Below are positions 1 through 8,572 of a DNA stretch of 64,000 nucleotides, one piece after another. Under the pieces are notes generated by a model. It had not been told where the DNA came from, made no database searches, and saw nothing but the letters and a program-made list of their open reading frames with translations. The DNA is from Lentzea sp. NEAU-D7 (GTDB taxonomy: Bacteria; Actinomycetota; Actinomycetes; Mycobacteriales; Pseudonocardiaceae): the NCBI RefSeq assembly GCF_026242055.1, contig NZ_JAPJDL010000022.1:62001-126000 (forward strand), read 5' to 3'. The position numbers and the translations under genes were made by a program. The stretch's first letter is position 1, and every line of letters begins with the position of its first letter.

Positions 1-389
1 TAGCCCATCTTCTCGAGCGACTGCGCGAAGCCGTTGATGCCGGGGCCGCCGAAGAGCCCGAAGACCTTCTGCAGGCCGTGCAGCACGAAGATGCCGCCGA
101 GCACGGCGCGCAGCCCGAGCAGGCCGATGTCCGGGCCGGCGGTCCAGCCGAACTTCCTGCGCTCGTCGTCGAACGGGTCGGCGTCCCGCGAGTCCTCTGT
201 GGACTTGTCCAGCGGCGTGTAGGCCGTCGTGTCGAACGACTTCGTGGTGGAGTCGTACGGCGACAGGACGTCCGACCCGGCTCTGGTGGTGCCGTCGTCG
301 AAGTGGTGCACTCCCCCTCCGCTGCTCGAGTAGAACGAGTCGTCGGAGAAAGCGCTCGAACTCGCCGAGCCTTTGTCGTGAGTAGCCAC
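1..389 (-). CDS. DoxX-family membrane protein (N-terminal part; continues beyond window)
   Basis: The gene reads from a GTG at 389 to the window edge, so only the N-terminal ~129 residues are visible. The first ~85 residues are hydrophilic, rich in Ser, Asp and Thr, and probably cytoplasmic and disordered. A membrane segment follows with RAVLGGIFVLHGLQKVFG and then GGPGINGFAQSLEKMG. The HGLQK..G...G..GF pattern at the end of the first helix is typical of DoxX/DoxD-like four-helix membrane proteins. The long charged N-terminal extension is a variant seen in actinobacteria. Function of the family is poorly defined (membrane redox or quinone-linked roles have been proposed). The C-terminal helices are not in the window. 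Confidence 0.75.
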   Translation of the reverse strand, partial: MATHDKGSASSSAFSDDSFYSSSGGGVHHFDDGTTRAGSDVLSPYDSTTKSFDTTAYTPLDKSTEDSRDADPFDDERRKFGWTAGPDIGLLGLRAVLGGIFVLHGLQKVFGLFGGPGINGFAQSLEKMG

Positions 390-458
390 GCCCGCACGCT
401 AGGGGGCCTCGCGCGGGCGCGCGAGAGCCGAACGGCAGCCCAGTTTCACCCGAACGGA

Positions 459-1373
459 CTAGTAGGTGCCGCGCACGAGGTTGCGCGGTTCCTCCCCGGC
501 CGCGAACCGGGCGACCTCCGCGGCGGCGATCGCGTAGGCGCGCTGCGTGTGTCCCGTGCAGGACCCGGCCACGTGCGGGGTGAGGAACAGGCCCGGCGCG
601 GTCCACAGTGGATGATCGGCGGGCAGCGGTTCGGGATCGGTCACGTCGAGGGCCGCGCGCAGTCGCCCGGAATTCAGCTCGGCGAGCAACGCGTCCGTGT
701 CCACGACGGGGCCGCGCGCGCCGTTGACCAGGATCGCGTTGTCCTTCATCGCGGCCAGGAACTTGGCGTCGACCAGGTGCCGGGTCTCCTCCGTCATCGG
801 CGTGAAGATCACCACCGCGTCGAACTCCGGCAGCAGCTGCGGCAGCTCGTCCTGGCCGTGCACGCCCTCCCGGGCGGTGCGGCCGACCAGGGTCGCGGTC
901 GCGTCGAACGGTTCGAGGCGGCGCTTCAGCTGCTCGCCCAGGTCGCCGGCGCCGACGATCAGGACCTTCTTGTCCTGCAGCGTGTCGGTGAGGTGGTAGT
1001 CCCAGCGGCCCTCGGCCCTGGCCCGCTCGAAGACGAGGAAGTCTCGGTATATCGCGATCAACGCGCCGATGGCCCACTCCGCGGTGCTGCCGCCGTGGGC
1101 GCCCCGGCAGGTGGAGAGCATCACGCCGTCCGGCACCTTGCCGACGAAGTTCTCCGCACCGGCGCTGAGCAACTGCACGAGCTTGAGGTCCGGCAGCTGC
1201 GCGAAGACCTCGCGCGGGTCGGTGCCCGCGAGGAACCGCGGGATCAGCACCTCGGCGTTCCGGGCGTCAGACGGCAGCGGCTCCCCCGGCACGTAGCGGA
1301 CCGGCCGGACACCGTCCACCTGGGACAGCGCTTGAACCCCGAAATCATCTGGCACGAGCACGGTGAGCGTCAC
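459..1373 (-). CDS. D-isomer-specific 2-hydroxyacid dehydrogenase
   Basis: Encodes about 304 residues from a GTG at 1373 (peptide begins VTLTVLVPDDF). The frame stays open further upstream, but that extension lies on top of the divergent hydrolase gene and has no family character. The nucleotide-binding loop GAGDLG is at residues 141-146. The expected catalytic set is present: Arg in NGARGP (~220), Glu in TDPEPLP (~248) and His in LTPHVAG (~267). Such enzymes reduce 2-keto acids or oxidise D-2-hydroxy acids with NAD(P)H in the cytoplasm. The substrate cannot be told from sequence. The next gene diverges and the two starts overlap or nearly touch, so the promoters must lie inside each other's 5' ends. 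Confidence 0.88.
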   Translation of the reverse strand: MTLTVLVPDDFGVQALSQVDGVRPVRYVPGEPLPSDARNAEVLIPRFLAGTDPREVFAQLPDLKLVQLLSAGAENFVGKVPDGVMLSTCRGAHGGSTAEWAIGALIAIYRDFLVFERARAEGRWDYHLTDTLQDKKVLIVGAGDLGEQLKRRLEPFDATATLVGRTAREGVHGQDELPQLLPEFDAVVIFTPMTEETRHLVDAKFLAAMKDNAILVNGARGPVVDTDALLAELNSGRLRAALDVTDPEPLPADHPLWTAPGLFLTPHVAGSCTGHTQRAYAIAAAEVARFAAGEEPRNLVRGTY

Positions 1374-1392
1374 CAGGCCAAAGTACGTCAGA

Positions 1393-2304
1393 ATGTCCGT
1401 CATGCGGGAGCACGACATCATCGCGTGGGACGGCACGAAGATCCGGACGTGGCAGGCGCCAGGTGAGGGCACACCTGTGCTGCTGTGCCCCGGCGTGGGT
1501 TCCGGCCCCGAGTCGTGGCCCTCGCTGACCGGTCGCGGCGGCCTGCTCAGCTGGTACATGCGCGGCACGATGGGCTCGGACCGCCCGGTCGACGAGCGCA
1601 ACATCTCGCTGGAAGACCACGTGTCGGACGCCATCGCCGTGCTGGACGACGCGGGCGTCGAGCGGTGCGTCGTCATGGGCTGGTCGATGGGCGTGACGAT
1701 CGCGGCCGAGCTGGCGTTGCGTCATCCGGAACGGGTGGCGGGCCTGCTGCTCGTCGCGGGCGCGCCGGGTGACTCGTTCGACGCCATGCTGCCGCTGGTG
1801 CCGAAGGGCGTGCGCCGGATCGTCGGGCTGACGGGCACGAGGCTGCTCCAGCAGGCCGGTCCGGTGCTGGACAAGGTGCTGCACCGCGTCCCGGTGACGG
1901 ACGCGACGACGTTCCTGTTGCGGCACAGCGGCGTGATCAAACCTTCGAGCGACCCGGCGGCCGTCGGTCAGGCGGTGAGCCGGTTCCTGCAGCACGACTG
2001 GCGCTGGTACTTCACGCTGGCGCTCGCGCTGGGCGAGACGCCGCGCCAGGACCTCGGCTCGATCGTGTGCCCGGTCACACTGCTGGCGGGTCGTGACGAC
2101 GTGCTGGCGACGACGGAGAGCATGTCCGGGCCCGTCGCCGCGCTGCCCCAGGCACGGCTGCGAGTGCTGCCGTGCAGCCACTACCTGCCGCTGGAGGCGC
2201 CCGAGGTGGTCAGCGCCGAGCTCGACCTGCTGCTCGGCCGCGTCCGCTCGGTCGACTTCGCCACTTCCGAGAAGTTGACTTCGGGTTCACGGTCCCGCAC
2301 CTAA
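1393..2304 (+). CDS. alpha/beta hydrolase
   Basis: About 303 residues from ATG 1393 (MSVMREHD); ATG 1402 is an alternative. An alpha/beta-hydrolase fold is supported by the oxyanion-region stretch LLCPGVGSGPESWP, the nucleophile elbow GWSMG with Ser ~98, and the C-terminal SHYLPLEAPE holding the likely catalytic His (~263). An Asp in AGRDDVLA before it could complete the triad. It is a cytoplasmic serine hydrolase of unknown substrate (ester, lactone or similar). It is divergent from the hydroxyacid dehydrogenase and sits 9 bp upstream of the lipoprotein gene, so the two may be co-transcribed. Confidence 0.85.
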   Translation: MSVMREHDIIAWDGTKIRTWQAPGEGTPVLLCPGVGSGPESWPSLTGRGGLLSWYMRGTMGSDRPVDERNISLEDHVSDAIAVLDDAGVERCVVMGWSMGVTIAAELALRHPERVAGLLLVAGAPGDSFDAMLPLVPKGVRRIVGLTGTRLLQQAGPVLDKVLHRVPVTDATTFLLRHSGVIKPSSDPAAVGQAVSRFLQHDWRWYFTLALALGETPRQDLGSIVCPVTLLAGRDDVLATTESMSGPVAALPQARLRVLPCSHYLPLEAPEVVSAELDLLLGRVRSVDFATSEKLTSGSRSRT

Positions 2305-2313
2305 CCTGGAGTC

Positions 2314-3474
2314 GTGGTTCGTTCCGTAGCGTTGCTGACCGCCGTCTGCCTGCTGGCAGGGGGCTGCGCCAGCTTTCCCGACGAGCCGGCGCCCACGCAG
2401 TGGAGCGCGCAACCACAGCTGACCCCGCAGGCGGGCCCGAAACCGGAGCTGCCGGGCGAGTACCGCCCGACGCCCGGTGATCCCGGCCGCAACCCGGCGC
2501 CGCAGAGCGTGCCGCCGCCGCAGGGCTGCAAGGACTACCACCCGGCCGTCGTGGCCACCTGCCTGAACACCGTCACGGGCGTCGCCCCGATCGGCGCGGA
2601 CGCCCAGGGCGGCGTCGCGGCGTACGCGACCGAACGCGGCGGCCGGCTGCTCAAGGTCACCAAGGACGTCGACCCGGTCGTGGTCGCCCAGCTGCAGGTC
2701 GACGCGTCGACCGACGGCGGGCTGACCGGGCTCGCGCTGTCGGCGACATTCGCCGAGGACCAGCTCGCGTACGTCTACGTGACGACGGCGACGGACAACC
2801 GGGTGCTGCGCATCGCGCCCGGCGACTCGCCCAAGCCGATCCTCACCGGCATCCCGAAGGGCCCGTCGGGCAACCGGGGTGTGCTGGCGAGCGACCGCAA
2901 GGGAGCGATCCTGGTCGCGACCGGCGACGCCGGAAACCCCGCGCTGGCCGCCGACCCGAACTCCCTGGCCGGCAAGGTGCTGCGGATCGACGGCTCCGGT
3001 CAGCCCGCCCAGGGCAACCCGACGGCCGGCAGCGCGGTCGTCTCCTCCGGACTGCGGCTGCCCGGCGGCCTGTGCGTCTCGGCGGACACCACGAAGACCT
3101 GGGTGACGGACTGGGCCGCGAGCGGCGACGTCGTCTACCGCGTTACCCCGGGCAAGCTCGGCGAGGTCGCGTGGGCGTGGCCGGACCGGCCGGGCGTGAT
3201 GGGGTGCTCGTCGTACTCCGACCAGCTGTCCGTGGCGACGTCCAAGACGCCCGGCTACCAGTCGCTGTCGATGAACTCCGCCGGTGCCTTCACGGGCAAG
3301 CCCGAGATCGCGATGGCGGAGGACGGCTTCGGCCTGCTCGGGCCGATGGAGATGCTGAACGAGTCGGCGTCCCTGGTCGGCACGGTCAACAAGGCGGGCG
3401 GCACGCCGGTGTCGTCGGACGACCGGGTCGTCATCATCGTGCGCCCGAACAACGGCGGCGGCACGAAGGACTGA
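2314..3474 (+). CDS. lipoprotein, glucose/sorbosone dehydrogenase-like (PQQ-dependent type)
   Basis: 386 residues from GTG 2314. The N-terminus is a lipoprotein signal with lipobox LAGGC (Cys ~19), followed by a Pro-rich linker to about residue 70. The rest resembles the six-bladed propeller of soluble aldose/sorbosone dehydrogenases: GLTGLALSATFAEDQLAYVY, then ILVATGDAGNPALAADPNSL leading to GKVLRIDGSG, which is the hallmark region around the active-site blade. It would act on the outer face of the membrane on sugars or related alcohols. Whether PQQ is bound is not provable here, and many actinobacterial members have no known substrate. It ends 5 bp before the stop of the convergent broken LysR gene. 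Confidence 0.82.
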   Translation: MVRSVALLTAVCLLAGGCASFPDEPAPTQWSAQPQLTPQAGPKPELPGEYRPTPGDPGRNPAPQSVPPPQGCKDYHPAVVATCLNTVTGVAPIGADAQGGVAAYATERGGRLLKVTKDVDPVVVAQLQVDASTDGGLTGLALSATFAEDQLAYVYVTTATDNRVLRIAPGDSPKPILTGIPKGPSGNRGVLASDRKGAILVATGDAGNPALAADPNSLAGKVLRIDGSGQPAQGNPTAGSAVVSSGLRLPGGLCVSADTTKTWVTDWAASGDVVYRVTPGKLGEVAWAWPDRPGVMGCSSYSDQLSVATSKTPGYQSLSMNSAGAFTGKPEIAMAEDGFGLLGPMEMLNESASLVGTVNKAGGTPVSSDDRVVIIVRPNNGGGTKD

Positions 3475-3478
3475 GCGG

Positions 3479-4426
3479 TCAGGAGCCGAGCGCGAACCGC
3501 TCTCCTCCGTCGCGCCACCACCGCGCGTAGACCTCGCTCTCCTCGACCAGCTTCAGGTAGCCCGTGGCGACCTGCTCGCACAGGTCGTCGATCTCCTGCG
3601 CGACCGGCGCGTCCGTGTGCCACGCGAGGACGACCTCGCGCACCAGCGGGTTGCCGGTGATCGGCAGGCGCGCGACTCCGGACGGGGTGCCGCCGACCGG
3701 GTACAGCGGTCAGACCGCGCCGGACTCCCTGATCAACGTCAGCGCGACGTGCGCCTCGCTGCTGAAGTGCGCGATCCGCTGCTCGAAGCCCCTGGCTGCG
3801 CACTCGCGGGCGAAGTGGGCGTTCATGCCGCTGTCATCGGGCTCCGGCATGACCCACTTCTCGCCCGCCAGGGCCTCCAGCGGGATCTCGGGCCGGCGTG
3901 CGCACGGGTGCTGTTCCGGGACGCCGACGAACAGCGGTTCGCGGGTGAGCAGGCGATGCCCCACGTTCGGCGGAAGGGTCAGCGGAGTGCCGGGAAATCG
4001 GCGCAGAACGGCGATGTCGAGTTCGCCCGCGGTGAGCAACGCGGTGAGCGTGCCCGTCTCCTTGATGGTGCGGCTGGTGACGTTGTCCTTCAGCGCGGCT
4101 GCCAGTAGTCCGAAGTGGTATGCGGGAATTCCCGCGAGCCTGGTCGGAGCGCTGGCATATTGCGCGTTACGGCGCGTTACGCGTTCCAGCTCCACGAGCT
4201 GAATGAGCATCGACCGCGCCTCCTGGACGAAGTCCTGACCGGTCGGCGTGAGCTTGACGCCATCGGCCGCGCGCAGGAACAGCGTGCCGCCCAGGTGGTC
4301 CTCGATGCGCTTGAGCTGCGTCGTCACCGCGGGCTGGGTGAGGTGCAGACGAGCGGCGGCCTTGCGGAGGCTGCCGCAGTCGGCGATCGCCACGACCAGT
4401 TCCAGGTGCCGCACTTCCAGACGCAT
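3479..4426 (-). pseudogene. LysR-family regulator interrupted by an in-frame TGA
   Basis: The N-terminal winged helix-turn-helix is intact (MRLEVRHLELVVAIADCGSL, then KAAARLHLTQPAVTTQLKRIE), starting at ATG 4426; an ATG at 4447 is also possible. The effector domain runs to ...LIRESGAV and then meets TGA at 3710-3712. In exactly the same frame LysR-like sequence continues (PLYPVGGTPSGVARLPITGN ... REVVLAWHTD) to a stop at 3479-3481, which gives a normal total of about 315 codons. So this is a single nonsense change, not a frameshift. It is divergent from the JAMM operon by about 50 bp, the usual place of a LysR target. Either the regulator is truncated by ~77 residues or the base is a sequencing error. 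Confidence 0.85.
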
Positions 4427-4479
4427 GAGCCCGATGTTATCGCTCAATGTAATAGGGCGAACACCCTTCGCTATCTCGC

Positions 4480-5097
4480 GTGAGACGACTTGGTCTCGAT
4501 ACGTTCGATCACGTGATGGAATTGGCCGAACGCCCGGCGCGCACCGACGCGGTGCTGTTTTCGGATCGTGCCGTGAAAACGTTTCTGGAGGCCGCGTCCG
4601 CCGAATACTCGTTCATCACCGAGGACGAGCCGAGACCGTGTTTCGCGGTGCTGCTCGGCCGGTCCGCCGGCGGCGAGGCCGTGGTGTCGGAGGTGGCGTT
4701 CGGCCGCAACGCGCGCCTGACGGATCCCTCGGCGCGTGAGGAGTTCTCGTCGACGATCGTGCCCCGGTTCGGCACGGCCTACGAGAACCCGGTGCGGGCG
4801 TGGTGGCTCGACCCCGCCGACCTGCTCACGATCACGCGGAAGGCCGACGCGTCCGGCCTGGACGTCCTCGGCTCGATCCACCTGCACCCGGACTGGCACC
4901 GGCTGGGGCCCGAGTGCGAGCGCGACCGGCCGTTGAGCGACAGCCCGACACCGATGGACGAGCACATGTTCCGCAACAGCGGATGGCCCGTGAACGTCGT
5001 CTGCTACCTCGAACGCCGCCACGGCGGCCTCTACTACTCGCTTGCCGCATGGGACGCCGAGTGCCTGCGCCTGCCGTTGAGGATGAACCACTCATGA
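4480..5097 (+). CDS. JAMM/MPN-domain metalloprotease-like protein
   Basis: 205 residues from GTG 4480; ATG 4516 is a plausible alternative, and neither has a good ribosome site. A JAB/MPN fold is suggested by a first strand-helix region to residue ~60, then the zinc motif: HLHPD (His-x-His-Pro, ~125-129) followed by SDSPTPMDEH, where T-P-M-D stands in for the usual S-x-x-D. An upstream Glu in SEVAFG could be the catalytic acid. JAMM enzymes cleave isopeptide or peptide bonds, including release of sulfur-carrier proteins in bacteria. No ubiquitin-like partner gene is visible here. It is translationally coupled (ATGA overlap) to the SgcJ/EcaC-like gene, which makes the context unusual for a JAMM protein. 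Confidence 0.6.
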   Translation: MRRLGLDTFDHVMELAERPARTDAVLFSDRAVKTFLEAASAEYSFITEDEPRPCFAVLLGRSAGGEAVVSEVAFGRNARLTDPSAREEFSSTIVPRFGTAYENPVRAWWLDPADLLTITRKADASGLDVLGSIHLHPDWHRLGPECERDRPLSDSPTPMDEHMFRNSGWPVNVVCYLERRHGGLYYSLAAWDAECLRLPLRMNHS

Positions 5098-5462
5098 GCG
5101 AACAGATCTACGCGCTGTGGCAGCGCATGGAGCAGGGCTGGGCCCTCGGGGACGGCGCCGCGTTCGCCTCCGTCTTCGCCGAGGACGTCGACTTCGTGAC
5201 CGTGCGCGGCGAGGAGCTGTTCGGGCGGCACGCGGTGGCCGCCGGGCACTCCCAGCTCTTCGCGGGGCCGTACCGCGACACGAAGCTCACCGCCGAGATC
5301 AGTTTGATCAGGCCGCTGACCTCGGACATCTCGGTGGTGCACGTCACGTCGTCCATCGCCCCGGCGGGCATCTCCACCCACGCGCAGGCCGTCGTCGTGC
5401 GGCGGGAGAACGGGTGGGAGATCGCCGCGTTCCACAACATGATCCCGAAGGGAAAGCCATGA
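5094..5462 (+). CDS. SgcJ/EcaC-family (SnoaL-like, NTF2 fold) protein
   Basis: 122 residues from ATG 5094, overlapping the JAMM stop by ATGA. The layout is that of DUF4440/SgcJ proteins: YALWQRMEQGWALGDGAAFA, then FAEDVDFVTVRGEELFGR, and a C-terminal sheet VVVRRENGWEIAAFHNM. Members are small cone-shaped proteins that bind hydrophobic ligands; some act in enediyne or carotenoid-type pathways, but most are uncharacterised. It is second gene of a three-gene operon with the JAMM and VOC proteins; its stop overlaps the next start. Confidence 0.8.
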   Translation: MSEQIYALWQRMEQGWALGDGAAFASVFAEDVDFVTVRGEELFGRHAVAAGHSQLFAGPYRDTKLTAEISLIRPLTSDISVVHVTSSIAPAGISTHAQAVVVRRENGWEIAAFHNMIPKGKP

Positions 5463-5830
5463 GCAGGCCCAGGTTGCGGCACATCGCGTTCGTCGTGCGG
5501 AACGCGGAGGAAATGGCCGGTTTCTACACGTCGCGGTTCGGGATGTCGTTGTTCCACACCGATCCCGACGGCAGCCACTTCGTCACCGACGGGTACGTCA
5601 ACCTGGCGCTGATCCAGCAGCGGCTCGACGGTGACGTGCCGGCCGGGTTCAACCACTTCGGGTTCCAGGTGGACGACGTCGCGCCGTACCTGGAGACGCT
5701 GGAGCCGCGGCCCGCGTTGCGGGGCGGTGACCGGCCGTTCGCGGAGTACCGGGCGGTCGACCCCGAGGGCAACTGGTTCGACCTGTCGGCACACGGCTTC
5801 CTGCCGCCGGGGGCCGGGGAGGTTTCGTAG
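5459..5830 (+). CDS. VOC-family (glyoxalase/dioxygenase fold) protein
   Basis: 123 residues from ATG 5459, overlapping the previous stop (ATGA). Two beta-alpha-beta-beta-beta modules are visible: RLRHIAFVVRNAEEMAGFYT with a possible metal His, and GFNHFGFQVDDVAPYLETL, ending in AVDPEGNWFDLSAHGF, where the usual metal-binding Glu lies near the end. Glyoxalase-fold proteins include isomerases, dioxygenases and resistance proteins. Substrate unknown. It closes the JAMM operon and is followed by a strong hairpin at 5866. Confidence 0.85.
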   Translation: MSRPRLRHIAFVVRNAEEMAGFYTSRFGMSLFHTDPDGSHFVTDGYVNLALIQQRLDGDVPAGFNHFGFQVDDVAPYLETLEPRPALRGGDRPFAEYRAVDPEGNWFDLSAHGFLPPGAGEVS

Positions 5831-5865
5831 ATCGGGAACCGGGAACCCTTGAGCGGGGTATTGCG

Positions 5866-5904
5866 AGGGGGCGGGCAAGGCTGTCGGGGCCTTCCCCGCC
5901 CCCT
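5866..5904. terminator. bidirectional hairpin terminator
   Basis: Arms at 5866-5881 and 5889-5904 pair over 16 bp with one mismatch around a 7-nt loop. The hairpin lies between the convergent VOC gene (stop 5830) and the M14 peptidase gene (stop 5911) and probably serves both. Confidence 0.8.
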
Positions 5905-5910
5905 TGGTCC

Positions 5911-8394
5911 TTAGCTGGCGCTCCAGAACAGAGCGCGCGCGACCTGCGCGTACAGGCCCTTCGGGTGGTTGCGGAACATCGGCTCGGTGCCGAACAACAC
6001 CACCTTCGCGCCATTCGCCGCCGTACCCGACACGACCGCGGCCTGACCCGCTGCCGCGTCCTGTCCGCCGGTGCCGTTGTCCCGTGCGTGCCAATGGCCC
6101 GCGGCGATCACCGTTGCGCCGTAGCGCTGTTCGACGGTCACGCCCGCGCCGAGGTTCGTGAACCACTGCGGTGCGTAGACGAACGAGTGCGGCAACGCGT
6201 TGGAGCCGACCGGACCGGTGCCGTTGACGACGTTCACCACACCGTTGGCGTCCTCCCAGCCGGCGACCGGGGTGACCTGCAGGAGTTTGGCGTCGGCGTT
6301 GAACCTGCTGCCCGTCGCTCCGCGCGTGACGACACCGCCGCGTTTGAGGAACTCGTCGAGCGCGGCCTTCGCGGTGGCGTTGAGCTGGCTGTAGTTCAGG
6401 CCCGCGCCCACGTACAGCGCGTCGATCCGCGACCAGTCGAAGCCCGCGTTCAGCACCGCCGTGGAGATCGTGCGGACGTCGAACCCGGACTCGCGCAGCA
6501 CCTGCAGCTCGTCGGCGGAGACGGCGGCCGCGATCACCTTGCGCTGCAACGCCTCGCCGCCGGCCTTGGCGGTGGTGAAGCGCACGCCGTAGCGGTCGGC
6601 GACCTCCTGCGCGGCGGCCCTCTCCCTTGCCGGGACGACGATGGTGCCGTCGTCCTGGCGGCGCAGCTCGAGCCCGCGCGACAGCAGGTCGTTGGCCGCG
6701 CTGACGTCCTTCTGGTCGGTCAGGGTGAGCGCGAGGTCGGCGCCCGGCGCGGCGTCGACGGCGCCGGTCGGCGAGGCCGCGGTGACGGGCTTGCCGTCGA
6801 AGCGGAACTGGCCGCCGCGGTAGACGTCGACCGACGCGCCCCACAGCAGGCGGTGGCTCCAGCCGGAGATGTCGTACATGACCGGGGCCTTGTCGGAGAT
6901 GTCGCTGCCCTGCTCCAGCATCACGTTCGCGAGGCCGCGCTTGGGCTGGTGCATGTCCACGACGTACGACCCTGCCGGGTAGCGCTTGCCGCCCAGCGTG
7001 AACGGCCTCTCGGCGCGTTCGACCCGGACGTCGTGCCGGACGAGCTGGTCGACGAGCCGCGCGGTGGCGGGTGCGGACCGGTCGTTCGTGATCACGTAGG
7101 CACGCGGGAACTCGGTGCTGAAGCGGTCCTCCGGCCCGAAGCCGGGCACGAAGCCGTCGGGGATGAACCGCTGCTTCTCGCCGGCCGCGCCGCGGCGGAA
7201 CATCTCCGTCTGGTTCTCGATCAGGCTGCGCCGGTTGTCGTCCACGTAGTCGAGCGTGGTCTTGATGGTGGCCTCGACGACATCCGTGTTGATCTTCGAA
7301 CGGCGCTGCAGCTCCGCCGCCGGCAGCGCGTCGTAGTCGCCGCGGTTGACGCGCATCGGGATCTCGATCGTGTACGAGACGGCGCCGTGGTACATCGAGT
7401 ACTGGGCGGTGTAGATCGGCGCCCAGCCGTCCCACTCGCCAACGGGGTAGTCGCGGAACGGGATCTCCGGCTTCGCCGCCTCGGGGTGCCCGAGCGCCTG
7501 CACGGCCTTCTCCATCAGCAGGCCGTTGGCGTAGCCGTGCTTGATGTACAGGTCGAAGTCGTAGTTCTGGCCGTGCGGCGGCGTGGTCGGCTCGATCAGC
7601 GTGTTCGCCACGTAGCCGTGCTCGTCCAGCATCATCAACGGCTGGGTGCGCTCCACGACGTCCTGCATGGCCCGGTTCTCGGGCTGGGAGCTCGTCACGA
7701 AGTCGCGGTTGAGGTCGAAGCCGGCGCTGTTCGCGCGCGTGCCGGCGACACGGCCGTCCGGGTTCGCCGTGAGGTTGAAGTAGATCCTGCTGCGCTGCAA
7801 CAACTTCTTGGTGTCCGCGTCGTTGCTCGTGGCAAGGTGCTCGATGACGCGCAACGCGCCGTCGGTGCCCTCCCACTCGTCGCCGTGGATGTTGTTGTTG
7901 ATCCAGATCGGTGCCTTGTACAGGCCCGCCGGAACAGTGCGGCCTTCCTCGATGGTGGCGCGGAACCGTTCCTGGATCCGGGTCTCCGTCGCGCTCTCCG
8001 GCGCCGTCAGCGTCACCAGGTACAGGTCGCGCCCGAGCCCCGACTGCCCGACGACCTCGACGGAGATCCTGTTGCTCTTCTGCTGCAACGCGTTCAGCTT
8101 CGGCGCGAGCGAGTGGTACGGCGCGAGGCCGAGCTTGATGGACTTGTCGGCCGGGTTCTCCGGGTACGTCCGCAGCGTCGTCCGGCGCGGGTAACCCTGG
8201 TGTCTGTCGGCCTGGTTCTCCCCCTGGGCCAGCACGGACTGCGCCTGGAAAGCGTTGTCCAGCGTGGCGATCTCGTTGCGCTCGGGCCCGTTGCCCGGTT
8301 CTCGGTCTGGACTCGAAGGTTGCGCTGTTCCGGTCGCGGGTGCCGCTATCACCGCGGCGGCGGCCAGGAGAACAGCGAGCAGAGTTCTGCGCAT
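5911..8394 (-). CDS. secreted M14 zinc carboxypeptidase
   Basis: 827 residues from ATG 8394 (signal peptide MRRTLLAVLLAAAAVIAAPA, cleavage near ATG-TAQ). The peptidase domain spans roughly residues 85-400. The zinc motif is NNNIHGDEWEGTDG (His-x-x-Glu), followed by NPDGR and FDLNRDF substrate-binding segments and by DEHGY with the third-ligand His; TIEIP carries the likely general-base Glu. The C-terminal half (430-827) resembles the extra ligand-binding/GATase1-like region seen in large actinobacterial M14 proteins. Exported carboxypeptidases of this size digest extracellular peptides. It stands alone on the minus strand, with a 12-bp inverted repeat just upstream. Confidence 0.9.
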   Translation of the reverse strand: MRRTLLAVLLAAAAVIAAPATGTAQPSSPDREPGNGPERNEIATLDNAFQAQSVLAQGENQADRHQGYPRRTTLRTYPENPADKSIKLGLAPYHSLAPKLNALQQKSNRISVEVVGQSGLGRDLYLVTLTAPESATETRIQERFRATIEEGRTVPAGLYKAPIWINNNIHGDEWEGTDGALRVIEHLATSNDADTKKLLQRSRIYFNLTANPDGRVAGTRANSAGFDLNRDFVTSSQPENRAMQDVVERTQPLMMLDEHGYVANTLIEPTTPPHGQNYDFDLYIKHGYANGLLMEKAVQALGHPEAAKPEIPFRDYPVGEWDGWAPIYTAQYSMYHGAVSYTIEIPMRVNRGDYDALPAAELQRRSKINTDVVEATIKTTLDYVDDNRRSLIENQTEMFRRGAAGEKQRFIPDGFVPGFGPEDRFSTEFPRAYVITNDRSAPATARLVDQLVRHDVRVERAERPFTLGGKRYPAGSYVVDMHQPKRGLANVMLEQGSDISDKAPVMYDISGWSHRLLWGASVDVYRGGQFRFDGKPVTAASPTGAVDAAPGADLALTLTDQKDVSAANDLLSRGLELRRQDDGTIVVPARERAAAQEVADRYGVRFTTAKAGGEALQRKVIAAAVSADELQVLRESGFDVRTISTAVLNAGFDWSRIDALYVGAGLNYSQLNATAKAALDEFLKRGGVVTRGATGSRFNADAKLLQVTPVAGWEDANGVVNVVNGTGPVGSNALPHSFVYAPQWFTNLGAGVTVEQRYGATVIAAGHWHARDNGTGGQDAAAGQAAVVSGTAANGAKVVLFGTEPMFRNHPKGLYAQVARALFWSAS

Positions 8395-8410
8395 GCGGTC
8401 GTTTCTCGCA

Positions 8411-8452
8411 CAACGGCCCGCCCATCGACTAGAGCCGTTAGGCGGGCCGTTG
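8411..8452. terminator. 12-bp inverted repeat between CHAT gene and M14 gene
   Basis: CAACGGCCCGCC (8411-8422) and its exact complement (8441-8452) flank an 18-nt loop. It lies 120 bp beyond the stop of the CHAT gene and 17 bp before the start codon of the M14 gene. It may terminate the upstream transcript or act in the 5' leader of the peptidase mRNA. Confidence 0.5.
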
Positions 8453-8572
8453 CATCCCCTCGGTCCAGTCCAAGATGGCACAACGAGGAGAGAAGTTCAC
8501 CAAGCACGTGCGCAGCCAGCGTGGAAGTCACCGCTGACCAGCGCCTTCCCACCCGACGACCACTCGATCGGC

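Noticed and set aside
3255..3803. Reading frame that could suggest a frameshift in the LysR gene
   Set aside because: LysR homology resumes in the same frame after the TGA at 3710, so the break is nonsense, not a frameshift; this frame gives only Arg-rich shadow sequence.
5108..8425. 1105-codon open frame on the minus strand overlapping the M14 peptidase gene
   Set aside because: Out of frame with the clearly recognisable peptidase; composition is the Arg/Ala/Pro/Gly-rich shadow typical of high-GC DNA.
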